Shown here one piece after another: positions 1 through 6,187 of a stretch of DNA of 64,000 nucleotides. Numbering within the stretch: the stretch's first letter is position 1; every line of letters begins with the position of its first letter. The stretch is taken from assembly GCF_019430905.1 (NCBI RefSeq), contig NZ_JAHYCA010000010.1, forward strand, positions 1 through 64,000. The letters run 5' to 3'. Under the pieces are notes generated by a model, which did not search any database, had not been told where the DNA came from, and saw only the letters and a program-made list of their open reading frames with translations. This stretch comes from Billgrantia antri. Its GTDB lineage: Bacteria > Pseudomonadota > Gammaproteobacteria > Pseudomonadales > Halomonadaceae. Made by a program: the position numbers and the translations under genes.

Positions 1-67
1 CTCCAGGCCGCACTCCGGCCGATACAATACCCTATAGAAGCGGCATCGCAGCCTGAAGGACGGCTTA
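1..67 (+). other. 3' end of an upstream integron cassette (partial)
   Basis: The first bases precede the first attC-like site. One plus-strand frame is open from base 3 and ends with TGA at 54-56, about 12 bases before the attC-like site, which is the usual distance between a cassette stop codon and its attC. It is therefore probably the last 17 codons of a cassette gene cut by the window edge. Too little remains to recognise a product, and another frame is also open here. Confidence 0.3.
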
Positions 68-126
68 GTCCAACAGGCATTTATTCGCCATGCTGCGCAC
101 AGCGAATAAATGCTGAACAGTTAATT
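68..126 (+). repeat. attC site 1
   Basis: Left box GTCCAAC at 68-74 and right box GTTAATT at 120-126. Between them the arm GCATTTATTCGC is matched by GCGAATAAATGC around a 13-base loop, with small mismatches beside the boxes as in attC sites. Length is 59 bases. It separates the partial upstream cassette from the gene starting at 139. Confidence 0.75.
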
Positions 127-138
127 AGACGGCACAAT

Positions 139-984
139 ATGCTCTGCTTCGATCTGCCAAACTCAATAGCCGCCCTGTGGGGGAGCATCGCTAGCTTCCT
201 CAATTCTTCCTTCATAAGCGCATTTCTGTCCGCGCTCGCCGGCGCTGGATTTGGCGTTTGGGGAGCGCAGAAGGTTGCGGAGCGGTCTTCTCGGGCCATA
301 GAGCTTTTGGAGGGGCTACGTCAAGCAAATGCGATCGTCGTTCTGGCAACAACTATTGCCAATCAAGCCCTTTCCGTAAAGAAACAGCATGTAAAGCCAC
401 TCTCGGATCAGTACTTCAAAGACCGTGATGCAGCCAAGGAGCTTCAGTACAAGCTGTCAAACGGCACTCCGGCTCAACCGACGACCTTTCAGTTCCAGCT
501 TACTAAGATCACCCCCCTCACCCTTCCAATAGAAGCCCTTAAGAGTTTGACGTTCTCTGCGCAACTCATGCCAGGACGAGCACTTGCTCTGGTTTCGATG
601 ACAGAGCAATCCATTGCGGAGCTTTCCAACGCGATCAATACCAGGTCCGAGATAATTGATGCGCTCCAACGGTCCAATTTGCCATCGCACATACTTTGCT
701 TCGACTACTATGGGCTTCAGCGACCGGACGGAAATACACATGCCATGTACCATGACGTAATGGTTGCCGTTTCCCAGTACACTGATGATGTCGCATTCTT
801 CAGCACAGAACTTGCCGAAGAGCTTCAATCGCATGCCGCCCGCATGCGCGAAAGACTTCTCAAGATCCGTCGCGATGCACCAAAGGCCAACTCAGTAGAC
901 TTTTCAGGCCCTCGAGAGTCTGGACTTATGCCACCTCGAGAGAATTACAGTTCCTGGCTGTCTGGCTTTAGATCGCAGGAGTAA
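139..984 (+). CDS. Cassette-encoded hypothetical protein
   Basis: A 281-residue protein of unknown function and the sole gene of the first complete cassette. The start ATG at 139 lies 17 bases after the GTT of attC site 1, and the stop TAA lies 9 bases before the left box of attC site 2. Residues about 13-45 form one hydrophobic, small-residue-rich stretch (SAFLSALAGAGFGVWG), probably a single N-terminal membrane helix. The rest is soluble and mostly helical, with charged heptad-like segments near residues 215-245. No catalytic motif is recognisable. The architecture (one membrane anchor plus a cytoplasmic helical domain) is common among uncharacterised integron cassette proteins, so no function is proposed. 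Confidence 0.7.
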   Translation: MLCFDLPNSIAALWGSIASFLNSSFISAFLSALAGAGFGVWGAQKVAERSSRAIELLEGLRQANAIVVLATTIANQALSVKKQHVKPLSDQYFKDRDAAKELQYKLSNGTPAQPTTFQFQLTKITPLTLPIEALKSLTFSAQLMPGRALALVSMTEQSIAELSNAINTRSEIIDALQRSNLPSHILCFDYYGLQRPDGNTHAMYHDVMVAVSQYTDDVAFFSTELAEELQSHAARMRERLLKIRRDAPKANSVDFSGPRESGLMPPRENYSSWLSGFRSQE

Positions 985-992
985 GGGGTGCG

Positions 993-1078
993 GTCTAACA
1001 ATTCATTCAAGCCGACGCTGGACTTCCCCCACTCCACTGGACGCCCCTGTCGGGCTGCAGCTTATTTCAGCGTTAACT
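993..1078 (+). repeat. attC site 2
   Basis: Left box GTCTAAC at 993-999 and right box GTTAACT at 1072-1078, both good matches to the RYYYAAC and GTTRRRY consensus. The 86-base interval is imperfectly self-complementary (AAGCCGACGCT near the left, AGCTTATTTCAGC near the right). It follows the stop of the 281-residue cassette gene by 8 bases. Confidence 0.8.
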
Positions 1079-1095
1079 GTACCAAGGAGGTATCC

Positions 1096-1492
1096 GTGAA
1101 AGGGAGTTTTTTTGTGTGGATCCATTGAGTATGAGATTGCCTCACTGGACATGCCGATTATTTTTTGTCACTGCAAAAATTGCCGCAAGACACATGCTGC
1201 TCCTTTCGCACCCACAGTTGGTGTTCTGAGAGAAAGTTTCCGTTGGATTCGTGGTGAAGAAAAACTTTCTAGCTTTGAATCTAGTCAAGGAAAGTTGAGA
1301 CATTTCTGTTCAGTATGCGGGACGCATTTGGTAGCTCAAAGACCTAGTCAACCTCATGTAATATTGCGTGTAGCCACTTTGAACGAAGGTCCGGGAGTTA
1401 AGCCAGATGCGCATATTTGGTCATCACATGACGTTAGTTGGTTGGAGTATGAGGGTGTTCCTATCTATCAAGAGTGGCAGCCAAATAGATGA
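1096..1492 (+). pseudogene. GFA/CENP-V family protein gene, frameshifted at a T7 run
   Basis: From TTG 1112 an open frame encodes 126 residues with the zinc-site motifs of glutathione-dependent formaldehyde-activating (GFA) family proteins: CGS at the start, CHCKNC near residue 20 and CSVCG near residue 67. The expected N-terminus is in another frame. A strong AAGGAGG ribosome site at 1084-1090 precedes GTG 1096, which reads V-K-G-S-F then runs into a seven-T tract (1107-1113) and out of frame. Removing one T gives a canonical MKGSFLCGSIEYEI start. The gene is therefore a one-base insertion mutant, a homopolymer sequencing error, or a slippage-dependent gene. The first zinc-ligand Cys of the family (CxCG) is Phe here. 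GFA proteins bind zinc; most act on unknown thiol substrates. Confidence 0.75.
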
Positions 1493-1499
1493 CAAGTAC

Positions 1500-1577
1500 A
1501 GTTAACAATTCGCAGCAGTTCGCGCCTTCGCCGCCGGACACTCACTTCGTTCGTGCCGCTGAGCCCAAGCGTTGCAC
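1500..1577 (+). repeat. attC site 3
   Basis: Left box AGTTAAC at 1500-1506 starts 7 bases after the stop of the GFA cassette gene, and right box GTTGCAC is at 1571-1577. The interior has the paired CGCCGCCGGACACTCACTTCG-type arms seen in many attC sites. Boxes fit the consensus less well than in site 2, but position and length (78 bases) are right. Confidence 0.65.
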
Positions 1578-1593
1578 GTATTAAGGAAATAGC

Positions 1594-1980
1594 ATGATTG
1601 TAGTTTATGGTATCAATGACCAGCTAAATCCAATAAAGGCCAAGATGTCGGATGTCATTCATAGCTGTATGCAGTCAGTTCTAGGTATGCCGGAAGATAA
1701 GCGTGCGCATAGATTTGTGCCCTTGGAGCGAGAGGATTTCTATTACCCAGGCGGCAGAAGCGATGCCTATACAGTCATTGAAATCAACATGATGTCTGGC
1801 CGGAAGCCGGAAACTCAAAAAGCTCTTATCAAGTCGCTGTTCCAAGAGCTCGAATCGCAGCTCTCCTTGGCGCCAGTTGACGTTGAAATTACGATCAATG
1901 AGCAGCAGCCGCATCAGTGGGGATTCCGCGGGATGACAGGGGATGAGGCAAATGACCTCAAGTATAAAGTCAACGTGTAA
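1594..1980 (+). CDS. Tautomerase-family protein lacking the N-terminal proline
   Basis: A 128-residue protein and the third cassette gene, with AAGGAA six bases before ATG 1594. The order of elements resembles the long tautomerase subgroup (Pfam Tautomerase_2): a short beta strand, a helix ending in GMPEDKR, a strand with IEINMMSGR, a helix starting PETQKALIKSLF, and a C-terminal strand with VEITINEQQPHQWGF. These proteins use an N-terminal proline (Pro1 after Met removal) as catalytic base. Here residue 2 is Ile (MIVVYG), so the usual chemistry should be absent. It may be a non-catalytic fold member or use another residue. Family assignment is by overall pattern and is moderate in strength. 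Confidence 0.65.
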   Translation: MIVVYGINDQLNPIKAKMSDVIHSCMQSVLGMPEDKRAHRFVPLEREDFYYPGGRSDAYTVIEINMMSGRKPETQKALIKSLFQELESQLSLAPVDVEITINEQQPHQWGFRGMTGDEANDLKYKVNV

Positions 1981-2052
1981 CAAAGCCATTAAATTCGCTC
2001 CCTGCGGTCGCCGGACGCTCGTTCCTCGCGCCGTGTATGGCGGGCGTTAATT
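1975..2052 (+). repeat. attC site 4
   Basis: Left box GTGTAAC at 1975-1981 overlaps the stop codon of the tautomerase-like gene, and right box GTTAATT is at 2046-2052. The interval contains self-complementary GCTCCCTGCGG / CCGTGTATGGCGGGC segments typical of attC. Length is 78 bases. Confidence 0.7.
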
Positions 2053-2082
2053 GTCGAAAACCGAGGTTCTTATGTCTGTTGT

Positions 2083-2328
2083 TTGGAGAAAAGAGTACAT
2101 CGTAATTTCAAGGTGTTTGTCTCAGAGACCGATGATGGGGCGATTTACAGTAGTTGCTTATGGTATGAAGGTGACCGAGCACTGAAAGCTCCCAGCGAAA
2201 AAAGTGAGGGATTGAGGTTTGATTTGAAGACATTCCACGCATCCTCAGAAGATGAAGCATACGAAAAAGTGATGGCATGGGTTGTCGAGAAGTTTGGGCC
2301 TGATGTTGAGGTTACAGCCGCCAATTAA
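2083..2328 (+). CDS. Cassette-encoded hypothetical protein with uncertain start
   Basis: The open frame ending at TAA 2326-2328 encodes about 70-81 residues with no recognised domain. It is acidic and rich in aromatic residues (FKVFVSETDDG, SSCLWYEGDR, KVMAWVVEKFG). The stop overlaps the left box of attC site 5, so the 3' end is convincing. The 5' end is not: the only ATG in cassette position (2072) is in a different frame and stops after 36 codons. TTG 2083 and the in-frame GTG 2113 have no visible ribosome site. A one-base deletion between 2072 and about 2100 would explain this, as would an unusual start. The coding call rests on frame length and on the stop-to-attC spacing. Confidence 0.45.
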   Translation: MEKRVHRNFKVFVSETDDGAIYSSCLWYEGDRALKAPSEKSEGLRFDLKTFHASSEDEAYEKVMAWVVEKFGPDVEVTAAN

Positions 2329-2412
2329 CCAGTCGGTCAACAGGACGCCAAAAGCGTACCGCTTTTGGTTCCCTCCGCTGGCGCTCCGGAGCCGGTTACC
2401 TCAGCGTTAGGG
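2323..2412 (+). repeat. attC site 5
   Basis: Left box AATTAAC at 2323-2329 overlaps the stop of the preceding gene, and right box GTTAGGG is at 2406-2412, a good GTTRRRY match. The interior carries CCAAAAGCG / CGCTTTTGG and CCGCTGGCGCTCCGG self-complementary segments. Length is about 90 bases. Confidence 0.75.
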
Positions 2413-2432
2413 ACAAAACAAGGAGAGTCTGC

Positions 2433-3026
2433 TTGGCAACAAATTATGTCCTAATAGATTTCGAGAATGTGCAGCCGAGCAACCTGCAGCTTCTCAAGCA
2501 GCACCCATTCAAAGTGGTGGTTTTCGTAGGTGCAAACCAAACTAAAATACCATTCGATTTGGCTGCAGCTATGTAAGACCTTGGCAATGCGGCGCAGTAC
2601 ATAAAGATCACCGGTGCCGGGAAAAACGCTCTTGATTTCCATATTGCCTATTACATTGGTGAACTTGCAGCCAAGGACTCAGGTGCGTACTTTCATATCA
2701 TCTCTCGCGATACTGGTTTTGACACGCTAATCAAGCATCTAAAGTTACGTGGCATTAAAATACAGCGCGAGCGAGACTTGGTAGAAATTCCCGTAGTAAG
2801 AATATCCACTGCTACCTCATCCGACGACATGGTGTCTGCCATCGTGAAAAACTTGGCTGGTCGGGGGCAATCTCGGCCTCGCAAAGTTAGAACGCTCACC
2901 AATACTATCAATTCGCTATTCACTGAGAAGCTATCGGAGCAGCAGCTAATTTCAATTATGAAAGACTTGGAGCAGCGAAAATACATAAAGGTGAATAACG
3001 GAAATGTCTCATACCAATTGCCATAG
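2433..3026 (+). pseudogene. PIN-like domain protein gene interrupted by a nonsense codon
   Basis: A TTG at 2433, 7-10 bases after AGGAGAG, opens a frame reading through to TAG 3024-3026 (197 codons) except for one TAA at 2574-2576, codon 48. The protein on both sides of the stop is continuous: NYVLIDFENVQ at the start and GANQTKIPFDLAAAM just before. DLGNAAQYIKI, NALDFHIAYYIG and HIISRDTGFDTLIKHL follow. These match the PIN-like fold nuclease family often carried by integron cassettes, with acidic residues in LIDFEN, LDFH and SRDTGFD forming the metal site. TAA sits where related proteins carry Gln, so a single C-to-T change (CAA to TAA) explains it. A reinitiation product from ATG 2832 would lack most of the active site. 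No attC follows. Confidence 0.75.
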
Positions 3027-3171
3027 TAATTCTAATAAATACAATCATGAGAGACTTCTTACGACGCACCCCTGCTGAAAAGCCTGGCGTCATCGCCCCT
3101 GTCGAATTCAGCCAGCTCCATTCGACATTAGATTGCCACCCACAGCAATCACCCACAGAAGGGAGCCGATC

Positions 3172-3657
3172 ATGAAGCCCATGGCAAAGAACACGATCTG
3201 CCTTTGGTACGATGGCGCCGCTGAGGAAGCCGCAAAATTCTATGCCGAGACCTTCCCCGATTCCTCGCTCGATGCGGTGCACCGGGCGCCTGGGGACTAC
3301 CCAGCAGGGGAGGAGGGGAGCGTTCTGACGGTCGAGTTCACCGTGTTGGGCGTGGCGTGCCTCGGGCTGAACGGCGGGCCTATGTTCAAGCACAGCGAGG
3401 CGTTCTCGTTCCAGGTGGCGACCGAGGACCAGGAGGAGACGGATCGCTACTGGAACGCCATCGTCGGCAATGGTGGCGAGGAGAGCCAATGCGGCTGGTG
3501 CAGGGACAAGTGGGGCATCTCGTGGCAGATTACCCCGATCGCGCTGACGAAAGCCTTTACCAGCCCCGACCGCGCCGCCGCCAAGCGGGCGTTCGAAGCC
3601 ATGATGACGATGCGGAAAATCGACATCGCTACGATCGAGGCCGCCTTTCGCGGTTGA
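3172..3657 (+). CDS. VOC-fold (PhnB/glyoxalase-like) protein
   Basis: A 161-residue protein starting at ATG 3172, 6 bases after AAGGGAG. The pattern NTICLWYDGAAEEAAKFYAETFP at the N-terminus, VEFTVLGVACLGLNGGP near residue 60, FSFQVATEDQEETDRYWNAI near residue 80 and CGWCRDKWGISWQI near residue 107 is that of the PhnB-like branch of the vicinal-oxygen-chelate superfamily (once labelled 3-demethylubiquinone methyltransferase). Members have two beta-alpha-beta-beta-beta units, and several have no known substrate. The C-terminal tail (KRAFEAMMTMRKIDIATIEAAF) is a feature of this subgroup. The gene is a single unit between the integron array and the antiporter, followed by a hairpin. Confidence 0.8.
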   Translation: MKPMAKNTICLWYDGAAEEAAKFYAETFPDSSLDAVHRAPGDYPAGEEGSVLTVEFTVLGVACLGLNGGPMFKHSEAFSFQVATEDQEETDRYWNAIVGNGGEESQCGWCRDKWGISWQITPIALTKAFTSPDRAAAKRAFEAMMTMRKIDIATIEAAFRG

Positions 3658-3681
3658 GATGAGAAGGGGTTTACCCAACAC

Positions 3682-3707
3682 CGCCGACGCTACCCAGCGT
3701 CGGCGGG
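3682..3707. terminator. Hairpin between the VOC gene and the antiporter gene
   Basis: Perfect 11-base arms CCGCCGACGCT and AGCGTCGGCGG close on a 4-base loop (ACCC), in the gap between two convergent genes. There is no U-run on either side, so its terminator strength is uncertain, but its placement fits a bidirectional terminator. The same stem recurs at 5658-5688 on the other side of the antiporter gene. Confidence 0.6.
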
Positions 3708-3710
3708 TGA

Positions 3711-5591
3711 TCAGCCATTGTTCCTCGGTGGTGTCCAAGCCGGTGCTTCGTCCACGGTTCGCTGTGCGTCCTCCTGCATGGCGTGCCCCAACGACTCCTC
3801 GAGCTTCATGAACAGCTCCCCGTAGCGCGGGCTGAAGTGAATGCCTTCTTCGATATTGCGCCAGGCGTCGAACAGTTGGTCTTCGTGGGCTTTTTCGCTG
3901 GCAATGAAGGAGTCGGTCATCCGGCGGGCGCGTTGAGGGTGGACGCCCATGGCGGTGAGGGCCTCGCCACCGAGTTCCAGGGCGGAGTAATAGGTCTCGC
4001 TCACCACGTCGTCGGCGCCGGCTTCACGCAACTCGTAACCATGGCCGCGGTCGAAGGCGCGGGCCAGTATCCAGACCTCTGGATAAAGCTGTTTGACGTG
4101 GCGCACCAGGCTCACGGCCCGGTCGCGGTCGTCGATGGCGACGACCAGCAGGCGCGCCTCGGCAATGCCGGCGGTTTCCAGCAGTTCGACGCGGGTGGCG
4201 TCGCCGAAGTAGCTTTTCAGTTGGATGCGGCGCAGGTTTTCGATCTGATCCAGGGCATGGTCCAGGGCGACGCTGGGAATGTTGTTGGCGCGAAGCAAGC
4301 GACAGACGATCTGACCGAAGCGGCCGACCCCTGCCACGATCACCGGGGCCTGTTCTTCTATCTCATCCGGCTCCGCTTCTTCATTGGATGCCTTCTGATA
4401 GCGCGGCAGCACCATCCGGTCATAAACAATGAACAACAGTGGGGTTAGGAACATGGAGAGGGCCACCACCAGTGAAAGCACCTGGGCGGTGTCCGCCGGA
4501 ATCACCCGGTTCTGGGTGCTGTAGGTCAGTAGGACAAACCCGAACTCCCCGGCCTGGGCCAGCCCGAGCGTGAACAGCCAGCCTTCGCTGTCGCGGATGC
4601 CGAATGCGAAGGCCAGGCCAACCAGAATCAGCGCCTTGCCCACGATAACCGCCAGGGCGAGAAGAAGGACCGTATCCCAGGCATCCGCCAGCACCCCGAA
4701 GTTGATCCCCGCGCCCACGGTAATGAAGAACAGCCCCAGCAACAGCCCCTTGAACGGTTCGATATTGGCTTCCAGCTCGTGCCGGAATTCGCTGTTGGCC
4801 AGGACCACACCGGCCAGGAAAGCGCCGAGCGCCGGCGACAGGTTCACCAGGCTCATGAGCGCCGCGATGCCGATAACCAGCATCAGGGAGGTGGCGGTGA
4901 ACACTTCCCGCATGCCGGACTGCACCACGTAGCGGAACAGCGGCCGGCTCAGGTAATAGCCGCAGACAATCACCAGCACGATCGCGCCGACAACCACCAG
5001 TCCATGCGCCCAGCCCGGCAGGTTCTCAACCAGGCTGAGGCTGCTGTGTCCATGCTCTGTGCCGGTGCCAGAAATTCCCGGCACGGCCAGCAGCGGGATG
5101 ATGGCCAGCATGGGAATCACCGCAATGTCCTGGAAAAGCAGCACTGAGAAGGCACTACGGCCGCCTTCGGTCTTGACCAGACCCTTTTCGTTCAATGTCT
5201 GCAGGACGATCGCGGTTGAGGAGAGGGAGAAGAGAAACCCCACCGCCACGGCTGTTTGCCAGGGCAGGCCCAGGGACCAGGCAAAACAGGTGGCGGCGGC
5301 TGCGGTCAGTGTGACCTGCAGGCCGCCGAGACCGAGCAGGCGGACCCGCATGGCCCAGAGGGTTTTGGGGTCAAGCTCCATGCCCACCAGGAACAGCATC
5401 ATGACCACGCCGAACTCGGCAAAATGCTGAACGGTGGCGGTCTCCTGGCCCACCAGTCCGGTCACCGGCCCTATGACCACACCGGCCACCAGGTAACCGA
5501 GTACCGACCCCAGCCCGAACCGCTTGGCCAGTGGCACCGCGATTACCGCCGCCACCAGGTAGATAAACGCCTGAACAAAGTAGTCTGTCAT
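3711..5591 (-). CDS. CPA2-family cation:proton antiporter, Kef type
   Basis: A 626-residue inner-membrane protein. Residues about 1-380 hold some twelve hydrophobic segments with the CPA2 pattern (GYLVAGVVIGP, FGVVMMLFLVGMELDP, FSLSSTAIVLQTL, SPALGAFLAGVVLA, LGLAQAGEFGFVLL). A cytosolic RCK/TrkA-N nucleotide-binding domain spans about 398-520 (GVGRFGQIV, ending near DDVVSETYYSA), followed by a charged tail. This is the Kef layout: K+ or Na+ efflux in exchange for protons, often gated by glutathione adducts. No KefF/KefG-type ancillary gene is next to it, so the ion and effector are undetermined. The longer frame to 5603 would need a TTG start; ATG 5591 is preferred although no clear ribosome site precedes either. 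The gene is monocistronic. Confidence 0.85.
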   Translation of the reverse strand: MTDYFVQAFIYLVAAVIAVPLAKRFGLGSVLGYLVAGVVIGPVTGLVGQETATVQHFAEFGVVMMLFLVGMELDPKTLWAMRVRLLGLGGLQVTLTAAAATCFAWSLGLPWQTAVAVGFLFSLSSTAIVLQTLNEKGLVKTEGGRSAFSVLLFQDIAVIPMLAIIPLLAVPGISGTGTEHGHSSLSLVENLPGWAHGLVVVGAIVLVIVCGYYLSRPLFRYVVQSGMREVFTATSLMLVIGIAALMSLVNLSPALGAFLAGVVLANSEFRHELEANIEPFKGLLLGLFFITVGAGINFGVLADAWDTVLLLALAVIVGKALILVGLAFAFGIRDSEGWLFTLGLAQAGEFGFVLLTYSTQNRVIPADTAQVLSLVVALSMFLTPLLFIVYDRMVLPRYQKASNEEAEPDEIEEQAPVIVAGVGRFGQIVCRLLRANNIPSVALDHALDQIENLRRIQLKSYFGDATRVELLETAGIAEARLLVVAIDDRDRAVSLVRHVKQLYPEVWILARAFDRGHGYELREAGADDVVSETYYSALELGGEALTAMGVHPQRARRMTDSFIASEKAHEDQLFDAWRNIEEGIHFSPRYGELFMKLEESLGHAMQEDAQRTVDEAPAWTPPRNNG

Positions 5592-5654
5592 CGGTGTAGT
5601 CAATCATGTCCGTGGGCCGAAAATCAGATATTCGGTCCGTCACCGACATGAGTC

Positions 5655-5699
5655 AAAGCCGCCGACGCTTTTCCCCAGCGTCGGCGGCTTTTTCTTTTC
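5655..5699. terminator. Strong intrinsic terminator, same stem as at 3682
   Basis: Arms AAAGCCGCCGACGCT (5655-5669) and AGCGTCGGCGGCTTT (5677-5691) pair perfectly around TTTTCCC and are followed by TTTTTCTTTT on the plus strand. It lies between the 3' end of nirD (minus strand) and the 5' end of the antiporter gene (minus strand). The A-rich left flank provides a shorter U-run for the minus-strand nirD transcript. The core stem CCGCCGACGCT/AGCGTCGGCGG is identical to the hairpin at 3682-3707. Confidence 0.75.
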
Positions 5700-5713
5700 C
5701 TATTGCGGAAACC

Positions 5714-6112
5714 TCAGGCCTCGATCCACACCTCGTCGCCCTTGAAGCTCACCTTCCAGGTGCGCAGCCGCACGCTGTCGTCTTCCAGGCACTGGCCGTC
5801 TTCCAGGCGGAAGTGCTGCTTGTAGATCGGCGAGGCGACGACGGGCTGACCCTTGAGGTCGCCGACGATGCCGCGGGCGATGACGTTGGCGTTGGAGAAG
5901 GGGTCATGGTGGTCGATGGCGTAGAGTTCCTGCGCCTGGCCGGTTAGCTGCGACGTGTTCGGGTCGCTTGGAATATAGAAGAGGGCCACCTGGGCGGGGC
6001 CTTCCGGGGTTTCCACCCAGGCGGCGACGCCGGAGAAGGGCACCAGGTCGGCGCGGGTACATACGGTTTGCCAGGTCTGGGTCATGGTCTTGGCCGCAAT
6101 TGCTGAGCTCAT
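5714..6112 (-). CDS. nirD: Assimilatory nitrite reductase, small subunit
   Basis: A 132-residue protein with a Rieske-like fold and none of the Cys/His iron-sulfur ligand pairs, as is normal for NirD. Recognisable parts are WQTVCTRADLVPFSGVAAWVE at the N-terminus, the loop DHHDPFSNANVIARGIVGD near residue 68, and ASPIYKQHFRLEDGQCLED near residue 92. NirD associates with NirB to reduce nitrite to ammonium with NAD(P)H in the cytoplasm. It starts at ATG 6112, 9 bases after GGAG, and lies 75 bases downstream of nirB on the same strand, so nasB-nirB-nirD is read as one transcript ending at the hairpin near 5655. Confidence 0.93.
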   Translation of the reverse strand: MSSAIAAKTMTQTWQTVCTRADLVPFSGVAAWVETPEGPAQVALFYIPSDPNTSQLTGQAQELYAIDHHDPFSNANVIARGIVGDLKGQPVVASPIYKQHFRLEDGQCLEDDSVRLRTWKVSFKGDEVWIEA

Positions 6113-6187
6113 TCAGGGTGTCTCCATTTTCTTATCTGTCACTGGCGAGCGAGATGAAGTGGCGGCGCGCTGGGCGCCGCCATTCCT

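Larger units (their letters stand above)
68..3030 (+). mobile_element. Integron gene-cassette array (distal part)
   Basis: Five plus-strand genes are separated by 60-90 base inverted-repeat elements. Each begins near a RYYYAAC-like box just after a stop codon and ends with a GTTRRRY-like box just before the next gene, which is the attC layout. GC is visibly lower than in the rest of the window and the genes are unrelated single-gene units. All genes point the same way, so the integrase and attI should lie to the left of base 1. No integrase gene is in the window. After the last gene (stop at 3026) no convincing attC is seen, so the array probably ends there. Whether it belongs to a chromosomal integron or is an orphan attC cluster cannot be decided from this window. 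Confidence 0.8.

Noticed and set aside
3030-3171. A sixth attC after the PIN-like cassette
   Set aside because: No paired RYYYAAC/GTTRRRY boxes and no long self-complementary interval were found in these bases.
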